Assembly (NCBI GenBank): GCA_937864115.1
Contig: CALMII010000008.1
Location: forward strand, 1-41,322
DNA length: 41,322 nt
Source: an uncultured Steroidobacter sp.
GTDB lineage: Bacteria; Pseudomonadota; Gammaproteobacteria; Steroidobacterales; Steroidobacteraceae
Direction of reading: 5' to 3'
The position numbers were made by a program, and so were the translations under genes. The notes beneath the pieces were generated by a model, which saw only the letters and a list, made by a program, of their open reading frames with translations, did not search any database and had not been told where the DNA came from. Below are positions 7,834 to 18,858 of this stretch, piece after piece (within the stretch, counting starts at the first letter, position 1; each line of letters opens with the position of its first letter).

Positions 7834-9009
7834 CTAGTGCAGCGCCTTGATCGCCTGATCCAGCCCCGCCAGCGTCAGCGGGAACATCCGGTCTTCGACC
7901 AGTTCCCGCGTGATCTGCACCGACGGCGTGTATTCCCAGCGCTGCTGCGGCTCGGGATTGAGCCAGACATGATGCGGCCAGGTCTTGAGGAGCCGCTTGA
8001 TCCACACCGCACCGGCCTCTTCGTTCCAGTGTTCGACGCTGCCGCCGGGCTGCACGATTTCGTACGGGCTCATGGTGGCATCGCCGACGAAGATCAGCTT
8101 GTAGTCATGGCCGTAGGTGCGCATGACGTCCATCGTCGACGTTTTTTCGCGATGCCGGCGGCGGTTGTCCTTCCACACCGATTCGTAGACGAAGTTGTGG
8201 AAGTAGAAGTATTCGAGATGCTTGAACTCGGTACGCGCCGCGGAGAACAGTTCCTCGCAGACCTTGACGTGATCGTCCATGGAGCCGCCGACGTCGAGAA
8301 ACAGCAGGATCTTGATGGCGTTGTGGCGTTCGGGGACGAACTTCAGATCCAGCAATCCCGCGTTGCGCGCCGTGGATGAGATGGTGTCGTCGAGATCCAG
8401 GTGATCGGCGACGCCTTCGCGGGCGAACTTGCGCAGCTTGCGCAATGCCACCTTGATGTTGCGCGTGCCGAGTTCGACATTGTCGGCGAGGTTCTGGTAT
8501 TCGCGCTGGTCCCACACCTTCACCGCGCGGCGATTGCGCGATCCGTCCTGACCGATGCGGATGCCTTCGGGGTTGTAGCCATAGGCGCCGAACGGCGAGG
8601 TGCCGCGGGTACCGATCCATTTGTTGCCGCCTTCGTGGCGTTCCTTCTGTTCTTCGAGCCGTTTCTTCAGCGTCTCGATCAGCTTGTCCCAGCCGCCGAG
8701 CGCCTCGATCTTCGCCTTCTCCTCGTCGCTCAGGTTGCGCTCGCCCATGCGACGCAGCCAGTCCTCGGGGATCTGCTTCATCATCGAATCGAACAGCTCT
8801 TCAGCGCCCTTGAAGTGCGCGGCGAAGGCGCGATCGAAACGATCGAAGTGACGCTCGTCCTTCACCATGCAGGCGCGCGACAGATAGTAGAAATCCTCGG
8901 CGCTCGCATTCGCGAGCCGTGCTTCCAGCGCTTCCAGCAGCGCCAGGAACTCCGTGATCGACACCGGCACGCCGGCTTCGCGGAGTTTGAAGAAGAAGGG
9001 AATCAGCAT
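7834..9009 (-). CDS. VWA-domain protein (CoxE-like) paired with MoxR ATPase
   Basis: The protein has 391 residues and belongs to the von Willebrand factor A/CoxE-like proteins that work with MoxR AAA+ ATPases as chaperone or metal-cofactor insertion pairs. Seen: a charged N-terminal helical half (about residues 1-190) and a VWA-like half with the MIDAS segment LLFLDVGGSMDDH (Asp239, Ser243) and later LIFVGDATMSPYEI. The first MIDAS serine is replaced by glycine (DxGxS instead of DxSxS), so metal binding may be altered; this form may be usual in the subfamily. It lies downstream of the MoxR gene on the same strand, 114 bp away, and is almost certainly co-transcribed with it. The client protein is unknown. 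Confidence 0.85.
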   Translation of the reverse strand: MLIPFFFKLREAGVPVSITEFLALLEALEARLANASAEDFYYLSRACMVKDERHFDRFDRAFAAHFKGAEELFDSMMKQIPEDWLRRMGERNLSDEEKAKIEALGGWDKLIETLKKRLEEQKERHEGGNKWIGTRGTSPFGAYGYNPEGIRIGQDGSRNRRAVKVWDQREYQNLADNVELGTRNIKVALRKLRKFAREGVADHLDLDDTISSTARNAGLLDLKFVPERHNAIKILLFLDVGGSMDDHVKVCEELFSAARTEFKHLEYFYFHNFVYESVWKDNRRRHREKTSTMDVMRTYGHDYKLIFVGDATMSPYEIVQPGGSVEHWNEEAGAVWIKRLLKTWPHHVWLNPEPQQRWEYTPSVQITRELVEDRMFPLTLAGLDQAIKALH

Positions 9010-9016
9010 GGTTGTA

Positions 9017-9118
9017 AGTGACGTGAGTGACGAAAGTCATGAGGGTGACGAAGGTCGGAAAACAGATGCGACCCTTCTGGCCTTCGTCACTTCCGTCACC
9101 CTCGTGACCTTCGTCACT
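9017..9118. repeat. Inverted repeat of GTGACGAAGGT units between moxR and VWA genes
   Basis: The left arm 9017-9056 contains several AGTGACG/GGTGACGAAGG words. The right arm 9079-9118 contains their complements (CCTTCGTCACT, CCGTCACCCTC). The arms pair imperfectly around a centre of about 22 nt and fill the 114-bp intercistronic space. Confidence 0.8.
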
Positions 9119-9123
9119 CCTCT

Positions 9124-9972
9124 TTATTGCCTGCGCCGGTTCAGGAACACCAGCTGCTCGAACAGATGCACGTCCTGCTCGTTCTTCAGCAGCGCGCCGT
9201 ACAGCGGCGGAATCGACTTCTTCGGATCGTCCGTGCGCAGGGCTTCCGGCGGAATGTCTTCGGCGACGATCAGCTTGATCCAGTCGAGCAGTTCGGACGT
9301 CGAAGGCTTCTTCTTCAGGCCCGGCGTTTCGCGCAGCTTGAAGAAGGCGCCGAGCGCTTCCGCCAGCAGCTCCTTCTTGAGCGTCGGATAGTGCACCTGG
9401 ACGATCCGGGTCATGGTCGCTTCGTCAGGGAAACGGATGTAGTGGAAGAAGCAGCGGCGCAGGAAGGCGTCGGGCAGCTCCTTCTCGTTGTTGCTGGTGA
9501 TGATGATGATCGGCCGGTGATGCGCCTTCACCCACTGGCGCGTCTCGTAGACGTAGAACTCCATGCGATCGAGTTCGTGCAGCAGGTCGTTGGGGAATTC
9601 GATGTCGGCCTTGTCGATCTCGTCGACCAGCAGCACCGGCTGCACGTCGCTCTCGAACGCTTCCCACATGCGTCCCTTGACGATGTAGTTGCCGATGTCG
9701 TGCACCTTGGCTTCGCCGAGCTGCGAATCGCGCAGGCGCGATACCGCGTCGTATTCGTACAGACCCTGCTGCGCCTTGGTCGTCGACTTGATGTGCCAGC
9801 GGTACAGCGGGCGCTGCAGGGAAGCCGCGACTTCCTCGGCCAGCTGCGTCTTGCCCGTGCCGGGCTCGCCTTTCACCAGCAATGGACGACCGAGCGTCAC
9901 GGCCGCATTGACGGCCATCATCAGATCTTCGGTCGCGACGTAGCTGTCGGTACCGGCAAAACGTGAGGTCAT
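9124..9972 (-). CDS. MoxR-family AAA+ ATPase
   Basis: MoxR proteins are AAA+ ATPases that act with VWA-domain partners to activate or assemble enzyme complexes. The protein has 282 residues. Seen: Walker A GEPGTGKTQ near residues 36-44, Walker B with DEIDKAD near residue 118, sensor-1 ITSNNEKELPDAFLRRC with its arginine finger region, and the conserved HYIRFPD. The start ATG 9972 gives the usual short N-terminus before DLMMAVNAAVTLGRPLL. It is the upstream gene of a two-gene unit with the VWA protein at 7834-9009. It is separated from the acylase gene by 141 bp holding only a GC-rich palindrome. Confidence 0.92.
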   Translation of the reverse strand: MTSRFAGTDSYVATEDLMMAVNAAVTLGRPLLVKGEPGTGKTQLAEEVAASLQRPLYRWHIKSTTKAQQGLYEYDAVSRLRDSQLGEAKVHDIGNYIVKGRMWEAFESDVQPVLLVDEIDKADIEFPNDLLHELDRMEFYVYETRQWVKAHHRPIIIITSNNEKELPDAFLRRCFFHYIRFPDEATMTRIVQVHYPTLKKELLAEALGAFFKLRETPGLKKKPSTSELLDWIKLIVAEDIPPEALRTDDPKKSIPPLYGALLKNEQDVHLFEQLVFLNRRRQ

Positions 9973-10040
9973 TGAAACTCCGGAAGCTGACGAAATTGCT
10001 CCTGAAGCGACGCAACCCGCATCGCTTGCCCCCTCCCTGA

Positions 10041-10066
10041 CCCTCCCCCGCTTCGCAGGGGAGGGG
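10041..10066. repeat. Short GC-rich palindrome
   Basis: CCCTCCCC (10041-10048) pairs with GGGGAGGG (10058-10065) around CGCTTCGCA. There is no T-tract, so a terminator role is doubtful. It sits between the acylase and moxR genes. Confidence 0.6.
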
Positions 10067-10113
10067 AACGGAGGCCCAACCAGTGTGCCAGTTTGCCGCT
10101 CTGCCGGCTTCCC

Positions 10114-12504
10114 CTACTGCGCCAGCCTGAGCGTGTGTTCAGTTTTTCCGGGCAACAGCGGCTGGGGTTCTCCACGAACCCAGGCCTCGTGGCCTGCACC
10201 GTAGAAAGGCGACAGCGGGTGATCGACCGGTCCGCCCGGCATCTGGAACAGTCCCTCGGCTTCACGGCCCGGCGAGACGACCAGCCGCTGCGAGGCGCCG
10301 AAGGCCGGCCCCTGTGCCAGCGGCATGGCGAAGTCGCCGTGCATGCGATCGGCCGGCATGTCGAGCCAGCGCGCGGAGAACGGCAATGCCGCCGACAGCG
10401 GATGATGCATCTGCAGCGTGTTCTGCCGACCCCAGCTGCAGGGGTCGGCGCATTCGCGCGCGAGCGTCGCCGTCGAGGTATCGAGCGCCGCGAGCAGCGC
10501 CGCTTCCCACGTGGCGTAGTGCGGATCGAGCAGGTGCGCCGGCCGCTGCGTCACGAGCTGCCACAACGCGCCTTCGAACTGTGCCGACGGCTCGAACTTC
10601 GCCTCGGGATATTCCAGACGCGCCTGCGACGTGAGCGAATCGAACACCTGCTTGCGGACCTGCTGGCGGAAGGCGCGCACGACCGGATACCCCAGGTCGT
10701 CGGCGCTGGCGCGGCCGCTCCATCGTTCGACGCGCTCGCGCGCCAGGCGCCGCGCCGGATGATCGGCGACCGCGGCATCGTCCAGCAGTTGCAGCAACAG
10801 ATCGCGCCAGCGCGTCATGAAGAGCGCACGGTCGTCGATCTGGATCTTCGCCAGATCCGTGGCGGTCGCCGCCTGCAGCGCGAGCAGATCGTCGCGAATC
10901 TGCGCGGCGCGCGCGCCGAGATCGTAGCCGCCGTCGCCCATGAAGTTCAGCCAGGTATCGACGTCGATCGTGCGCGCATTCGCGGTCCACAGGCGGCCCG
11001 GCGCGGGATCGATGATGCGCGGATAGTCCTCCGGCGCGTGCCAGCCGATCCAGCCGGTGCCGGGCGCACGCCACGAGGCGGGCTGGGTCGAATCGTAGTT
11101 GGCGCGGATCGGCACCTGTCCCATGAGCGACCAGCCGATGTGTCCTGCGCGGTCCACGGCGAGGAAGTTCTGTACCGGCGCGCCGGAACGATTCGCCGCC
11201 AGCAGCGCCTCCTGCACGGTCGCTGCGGTTTCGAAATCGAGCATGCGTACGTTGGTGGCGCGCGGATCGTGCGCCGTCCATGCCAGCGCCAGCGGCCGGC
11301 CCTGCGCGTCATGGTTGATGATCGGCCCCCAGCGGGTGGCCGTCACGTCGAGGCTCACCGGCGAGCCGCCGCGCACGGCGATCGATTCCGTGCGTTTGAC
11401 GAAGGCCTCCGTGTCGTCGCCGACGAAGTAGCGGTCCGGATTCGCAGGATCGGTCTCGACGATCACCAGATCGGTCCAGTCGCCGTAGCTGTTCGTGAAG
11501 CCCCACGCGACCTGGCCATTGCTGCCGACGACGATGATCGGCAGGCCCGGCAGCGTCACGCCGACCAGATCGCGCGGCGCCTCGGCGCCGCCGCTCACCT
11601 TGAGGCGCGCCCGATACCAGACGTGCGGCAGTCGCAAACCGAGATGCATGTCGTTCGCCAGCAGCGCCGCATGCCCTGCAGCATGCGGCGCGGCCACGGC
11701 CCAGCTGTTGCTGCCGACGACCGGACGTTCTTCCAGAGCGGTTCGCGAGGGCGGATCGAGCAATGCTGCGACGTGCTGTTCGCCGCTGCGCAGATCGACG
11801 ATCTCGGGACCGGGAATCGCCGCGACGCGCCAGGTGCCGCCGGTCACCGGCGCATCCCATTCGGTGCCGAGCGGATGCAGAAAATCGAACAGTGCCGGCG
11901 GCAGTGCCTCGCGCAATTGCGAGCGCGCCAGTTCATGCGCGCCGGTCGAATCGTTGAGGCTGAGATACATCGAGAAGGCCGCGAGGACCGAATCCTCCGG
12001 CAGCCAGGCGCGCGGCTGCTCCCGCAGCAACAGATATTCCCACGGCCTCGCGCGCGCATCGCCGAGCGCGCGGTTTACGCCAGCGACATACGCATCGAGC
12101 GTCCGACGATCTTCATCGGGCATCTGCGCCACGACCTGCTGCGCCACCGCGCGAAAGCCGTGGATGCGAAAGTGCCTGTCCGTATCGAGCGCTGCCGCGC
12201 CAAGCAGTTCCGCCAGTTCGCCCGCGGCCGCACGCCGCATCAGGTCCATCTGGAAGAAGCGATCCTGCGAGTGCGCGTAGCCCGTGGCATAGGCGAGATC
12301 GCGACGCGACGTGCCCGTGATCGTCGGCGTGCCGTTGGCGTCGCGCTCGATCGTCGCGGTCGCACCGGTGCCGGCGATGTCCCCATCCAGTTGCGGCAGG
12401 CTGCCGCGGAACAGCACGTACAGCGCGCCGGCAGTGATCGCGACGAGCGCGACGATGGCGATCAGAATGCGACGGAACAGGCGCACGGGAACCCGGCCCT
12501 TCAC
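10114..12504 (-). CDS. Penicillin acylase-family Ntn-hydrolase (periplasmic)
   Basis: This is an N-terminal nucleophile amidohydrolase of the penicillin G acylase / AHL acylase (PvdQ, QuiP) superfamily: it self-cleaves into alpha and beta chains and hydrolyses amides. The protein has 796 residues, the typical precursor size. Seen: an N-terminal membrane segment (residues about 9-30, RILIAIVALVAITAGALYVL), an alpha-chain region with GYAHSQDRFFQMDLMRR, and the processing site GSNSWAV, with Ser265 as predicted nucleophile and new N-terminus of the beta chain; then LLANDMHLGLRLP and a late CSWGRQNTLQ. The start is GTG 12504, overlapping the pyk stop as GTGA, so it is translationally coupled to pyk. 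Substrate (penicillins, acyl-homoserine lactones, peptides) cannot be told. Its place at the end of a glycolytic operon is unusual. Confidence 0.9.
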   Translation of the reverse strand: MKGRVPVRLFRRILIAIVALVAITAGALYVLFRGSLPQLDGDIAGTGATATIERDANGTPTITGTSRRDLAYATGYAHSQDRFFQMDLMRRAAAGELAELLGAAALDTDRHFRIHGFRAVAQQVVAQMPDEDRRTLDAYVAGVNRALGDARARPWEYLLLREQPRAWLPEDSVLAAFSMYLSLNDSTGAHELARSQLREALPPALFDFLHPLGTEWDAPVTGGTWRVAAIPGPEIVDLRSGEQHVAALLDPPSRTALEERPVVGSNSWAVAAPHAAGHAALLANDMHLGLRLPHVWYRARLKVSGGAEAPRDLVGVTLPGLPIIVVGSNGQVAWGFTNSYGDWTDLVIVETDPANPDRYFVGDDTEAFVKRTESIAVRGGSPVSLDVTATRWGPIINHDAQGRPLALAWTAHDPRATNVRMLDFETAATVQEALLAANRSGAPVQNFLAVDRAGHIGWSLMGQVPIRANYDSTQPASWRAPGTGWIGWHAPEDYPRIIDPAPGRLWTANARTIDVDTWLNFMGDGGYDLGARAAQIRDDLLALQAATATDLAKIQIDDRALFMTRWRDLLLQLLDDAAVADHPARRLARERVERWSGRASADDLGYPVVRAFRQQVRKQVFDSLTSQARLEYPEAKFEPSAQFEGALWQLVTQRPAHLLDPHYATWEAALLAALDTSTATLARECADPCSWGRQNTLQMHHPLSAALPFSARWLDMPADRMHGDFAMPLAQGPAFGASQRLVVSPGREAEGLFQMPGGPVDHPLSPFYGAGHEAWVRGEPQPLLPGKTEHTLRLAQ

Positions 12505-13934
12505 ACCCGCACTTCGAGGATCTTCATCGAGTTGGTCTTGCCCGAAACGCCCGACAGTTCGCCCTTGGTGAGAATGATGCGGTCGCCAGGTTCAACCATC
12601 TTCTTCTGCAGCATCAGCCGGAAGATGTTCGCGTACACCTCCTGCGCATCCGTGTGCGTGACGTCGAAGGTCACGGGATAGACGCCGCGATAGAGCATGA
12701 CGCGCCGGCTGGTGATTTCGTGGCGGGTGAACGCATAGATGGGAATGTCGGCGCGGATGCGCGACATCCACAGCGGCGTCGAGCCGGACTCGGTCAGGGC
12801 CACGATCGCCTTCACCTTGAGATGGTTCGCGGTGTACATCACCGCCATCGCGATGGCTTCGTCCGTCTTTTCGAACAGCCCGCCGTCGCTGCGATGCCGG
12901 ATGGGCGAATGCGACGATTCGTACTTCTCCGCGCCGAGAATGACCTGCGCCATCGCCTGCACCGCTTTCACGGGATATTTGCCGACGGCGCTTTCGCCGG
13001 ACAGCATCACCGCGTCCGTGCCGTCCATCACGGCATTGGCGACGTCGGACACTTCGGCGCGGGTCGGAATCGGATTGTGGATCATCGATTCCATCATCTG
13101 CGTCGCAGTGATGACGACGCGGTTGCGCTTGCGCGTGGCCGAGATGATGTGTTTCTGCAGACCGGTGAGTTCGGCGTAGCCGACTTCGACGCCGAGATCG
13201 CCGCGCGCCACCATCACGGCATCGCTCGCCTGGATGATGCGGTCGAGATTGACGATGGCCTCGCTGCGCTCGATCTTGGCGACGAGCTGGCCGTGCCCGC
13301 CTTCCTTGCGCAGCAGTTGCCGCGCTTCGTCCATGTCGGAGCCGTCGCGCGCGAACGAGACGGCGAGATAGTCGACGCCGAGTTCGGCGGCGAGTTTGAT
13401 GTCGAGCCGGTCCTTGTCGGTCAGCGCGCCGGCCGACAGGCCGCCGCCCTGCTTGTTGATGCCCTTGTTGTCGGAGAGTTCGCCGCCGACGATGACTTTC
13501 GTGGCGATGCGCGGACCGTCCACCGCCGTAACTTCCAGCGCGATCTGGCCGTCGTTCAGCAGCAGCACATCCGACGCCTGCACATCGCGCGGCAGGCTCT
13601 TGTAGGCAACGCCGACGCTGGTTGCAGTGCCCGCCTTCGGATCGAGCGATACATCCAGCGTGAACGGCTCGCCTTCGATCAGCTGGACCGGGCCGTTGGC
13701 GAAACGCTCGATGCGGATCTTCGGCCCCTGCAGGTCGCCCAGCACGGCGATCTGCTTGCCGACCTGTTCGGCCACTTCCCGCACCATCTGCACGCGCTTC
13801 GCATGCGCCTGCGGTTCGCCGTGGGAGAAGTTGATGCGCACGACGTCGGCGCCGGCGATGATCAGGTCGCTCAGCACCTTGGGATTGTCGGTGGCGGGAC
13901 CGAGGGTGGTCAGGATCTTCGTGCGGCGGAGCAT
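12501..13934 (-). CDS. pyk: Pyruvate kinase
   Basis: Pyruvate kinase makes pyruvate and ATP from phosphoenolpyruvate and ADP, the last step of glycolysis. The protein has 477 residues, the normal length. Seen: the N-terminal RRTKILTTLGPATDNPKVL, VRINFSHG near residue 34, the B-domain with LLNDGQIALEV, the metal-binding lysine/glutamate region LVAKIERSEAI, VMVARGDLGVEVG, ATQMMESMI, and a C-terminal domain (MYTANHLKVKAIVALTESGSTPLWMSRIR). It is third of the sugar-phosphate enzymes downstream of tkt, after gap and pgk, and is followed by the coupled acylase. The 198 bp to pgk contain a composite repeat, so a partial transcription break is possible there. Confidence 0.97.
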   Translation of the reverse strand: MLRRTKILTTLGPATDNPKVLSDLIIAGADVVRINFSHGEPQAHAKRVQMVREVAEQVGKQIAVLGDLQGPKIRIERFANGPVQLIEGEPFTLDVSLDPKAGTATSVGVAYKSLPRDVQASDVLLLNDGQIALEVTAVDGPRIATKVIVGGELSDNKGINKQGGGLSAGALTDKDRLDIKLAAELGVDYLAVSFARDGSDMDEARQLLRKEGGHGQLVAKIERSEAIVNLDRIIQASDAVMVARGDLGVEVGYAELTGLQKHIISATRKRNRVVITATQMMESMIHNPIPTRAEVSDVANAVMDGTDAVMLSGESAVGKYPVKAVQAMAQVILGAEKYESSHSPIRHRSDGGLFEKTDEAIAMAVMYTANHLKVKAIVALTESGSTPLWMSRIRADIPIYAFTRHEITSRRVMLYRGVYPVTFDVTHTDAQEVYANIFRLMLQKKMVEPGDRIILTKGELSGVSGKTNSMKILEVRV

Positions 13935-14032
13935 GCAGGCGACCGTGTCGATTGAACAATGGCGGACAGTCTAATCCGTCCGCATTGCCGGAATGAAATG
14001 GGGCCGGCGATCCGCCGATAAGCCGCGGCGAT

Positions 14033-14142
14033 TTCTTCGTGTGGGGCCGGCTTCAGCCGGCCTGTGTCGGAGTCAGGCTGAAGCCTGACCTACAGCCTGA
14101 CCTACAGCCTGACCTGCAGGAAGAGGCCGGCTTCAGCCGGCC
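14033..14142. repeat. Composite palindromic element, copy 1 (pgk-pyk gap)
   Basis: From left to right: TTCTTCGTGTGGG, hairpin GGCCGGC-TTCA-GCCGGCC (14045-14062), hairpin GTCAGGCT-GA-AGCCTGAC (14072-14089), three tandem CCTGACCTACAG-like 12-mers (14085-14120, the last with one change), GGAAGA, and a second GGCCGGC-TTCA-GCCGGCC hairpin (14125-14142). The last hairpin contains the pgk stop codon. Related copies are at 18592, 29225, 33019, 33201, 37581 and 40379. Confidence 0.9.
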
Positions 14143-15311
14143 GCGCGCTCTTCCAGCACCGCGACCGCCGGCAGCTTCTTGCCTTCGAGGAATTCGAGGA
14201 AGGCGCCGCCGCCGGTGGAGATGTACGAGATGTCGTCTTCGACCCGGTATTTCTCGATCGCCGCGAGCGTGTCGCCGCCGCCGGCAATGGAGAATGCGGA
14301 GCTGCGGGCCACGGCCTGCGCCAGCGCCTTCGTGCCTTCGCCGAACTGGTCGAACTCGAACACGCCGACCGGGCCGTTCCAGACGATCGAACCCGCGGTC
14401 GCACAGGCTTTCGCGAAACGCTCGGCCGTGTCGGGGCCGATGTCGAGGATCATCTCGTCATCCGCCACCTGGTCGACCTTCTTCACGTCCGCTTCCGCAT
14501 TCGCCGAAAACTCCGTGGCCACGACGACGTCGGTCGGCAGCGGGATCTCGACCTTGAGTTCGGCCGAACGCTTCAGCAGGCCCTTGGCGATGTCGAGCAT
14601 CTCTTTTTCGACCAGCGATTTACCGATGGGATGACCGGCCGCCGCGATGAACGTATTGGCGATGCCGCCGCCGACGATCAGCTTGTCGACCTTGGTCAGC
14701 AACGTTTCCAGCACGGTGAGCTTGGTCGACACCTTCGAGCCCGCCACGATCGCCACCAGCGGACGCTTGGGTTTTTCCAGCGCCGTTTCGAGCGCGACCA
14801 GTTCGTTCATCAGCAGCGGGCCGGCGCAGGCGACCTTGGCGAATTTCGCCACCCCGTGCGTGCTGGCTTCGGCGCGATGCGCGGTACCGAAGGCATCCAT
14901 GACATAGACATCGCAGAGCGCCGCCATCTTGCGCGACAGGTCTTCCTTGTCCTTCTTCTCGCCCTTGTTGAAACGCACGTTCTCCAGCAGCACGACTTCG
15001 CCCGGCTCGACGCTGACGCCCTCCAGCCAGTTCTTTTCGAACCGGACCTTGTAACCGAGCAGTTCCGAGAGGCGCTGCGCCACCGGCGCGAGCGAGAACT
15101 CGTCGTCGTACACGCCTTCTTCCGGACGGCCGAGATGCGACATGAGCATGACGCGGGCGCCCGCGTTCTTCGCTGCCTGGATGGTCGGCAGCGATGCGCG
15201 GATGCGCGCATCGCTGGTCACGACCCCTCCCTGCACCGGAACGTTGAGATCCTCGCGGATCAGCACGCGCTTGCCGCGCAGGTCGAGATCGGTCATGCGC
15301 AAAACAGTCAT
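14133..15311 (-). CDS. pgk: Phosphoglycerate kinase
   Basis: Phosphoglycerate kinase transfers phosphate from 1,3-bisphosphoglycerate to ADP. The protein has 392 residues, the normal bacterial length. Seen: [15 protein letters not shown] at residues 11-25, [14 protein letters not shown], the hinge and nucleotide-binding region [36 protein letters not shown], and the glycine-rich [15 protein letters not shown] near the C-terminus. The last codons (GCC GGC) and the stop TGA lie inside the palindromic repeat at 14125-14142, so the extreme C-terminus ...RAAG is repeat-made; the family fold is complete before that. It is preceded by gap (114-bp spacer with its own repeats) and followed by pyk. Confidence 0.97.
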   Translation of the reverse strand: MTVLRMTDLDLRGKRVLIREDLNVPVQGGVVTSDARIRASLPTIQAAKNAGARVMLMSHLGRPEEGVYDDEFSLAPVAQRLSELLGYKVRFEKNWLEGVSVEPGEVVLLENVRFNKGEKKDKEDLSRKMAALCDVYVMDAFGTAHRAEASTHGVAKFAKVACAGPLLMNELVALETALEKPKRPLVAIVAGSKVSTKLTVLETLLTKVDKLIVGGGIANTFIAAAGHPIGKSLVEKEMLDIAKGLLKRSAELKVEIPLPTDVVVATEFSANAEADVKKVDQVADDEMILDIGPDTAERFAKACATAGSIVWNGPVGVFEFDQFGEGTKALAQAVARSSAFSIAGGGDTLAAIEKYRVEDDISYISTGGGAFLEFLEGKKLPAVAVLEERAAG

Positions 15312-15339
15312 GCGAGGGCAGCTCCAGGTTATCGCAAGT

Positions 15340-15421
15340 AAACGGGCTACAGGCGACAGGCGACGGCCAGAACCAGATTCGAGCTCTTGCCGTAGCCCGT
15401 GGCCTGTTGGCCGTAGCCCGT
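15340..15421. repeat. GCCGTAGCCCGT direct and inverted repeats in the gap-pgk spacer
   Basis: GCCGTAGCCCGT occurs twice (15389-15400 and 15410-15421), and its inverse ACGGGCTAC is at 15342-15350. The segment can fold into alternative hairpins in the gap-pgk intercistronic RNA. Confidence 0.7.
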
Positions 15422-15426
15422 CTTGG

Positions 15427-18467
<3,041 letters not shown>

Positions 18468-18858
18468 CGACCAACCCCTTCAGGAATACCGGTTTTCGAG
18501 AGCCGCGCATTCTGGACCAAGGGGGCGTCAGCGGCAATCGAACCCGACGATGGGAATGCGCGGAACTTTGCGGGTGACGCGACGTATTTGATTCTTCCTG
18601 TGGGGCCGGCTTTAGCCGGCCGGATAAGGCGTCAGGCTAAAGCCTGACCTACAGGCCCGCCCGGCGACGCGGATGGCCGACAGTGAGACGGACTGCAAAT
18701 AATCTTCCCGTGCATCGCGGACTGCCCGGGCGATTAGAGGTCGATCACCTTTTGCGGCTGGGCCGCATTGCTACGATCCGGCGCGCATTCGTCCTGCACA
18801 TGACTCGCCGAATGATTATGTCGCGCCTCGCGCACGACATCGGACCACAAGGGCAGCA
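18468..18858. other. Divergent intergenic region tkt / cpdA
   Basis: This 391-bp region has no credible gene. It holds the composite palindromic element at 18592-18655. A weak plus-strand promoter-like pair, TTTTGC (18750-18755) and TACGAT (18772-18777) with a 16-nt spacer, may serve cpdA. The minus-strand promoter of tkt must also lie here. Confidence 0.6.
18592..18655. repeat. Composite palindromic element, copy 2
   Basis: TTCTTCCTGTGGG is followed by hairpin GGCCGGC-TTTA-GCCGGCC (18604-18621), a 9-nt spacer, hairpin GTCAGGCT-AA-AGCCTGAC (18631-18648) and CTACAGG. In both hairpins the loop differs from the other copies in a matched way (TTTA with TAAA instead of TTCA with TGAA). Confidence 0.9.

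Noticed and set aside
10093..12681. 862-codon plus-strand open frame opposite the acylase
   Set aside because: Arg/Ala-rich translation without domains; the minus strand has the full Ntn-hydrolase motifs.
14033..14142. CRISPR-like reading of the three tandem 12-mers
   Set aside because: The units are adjacent with no spacers and belong to a palindromic element; no cas gene nearby.
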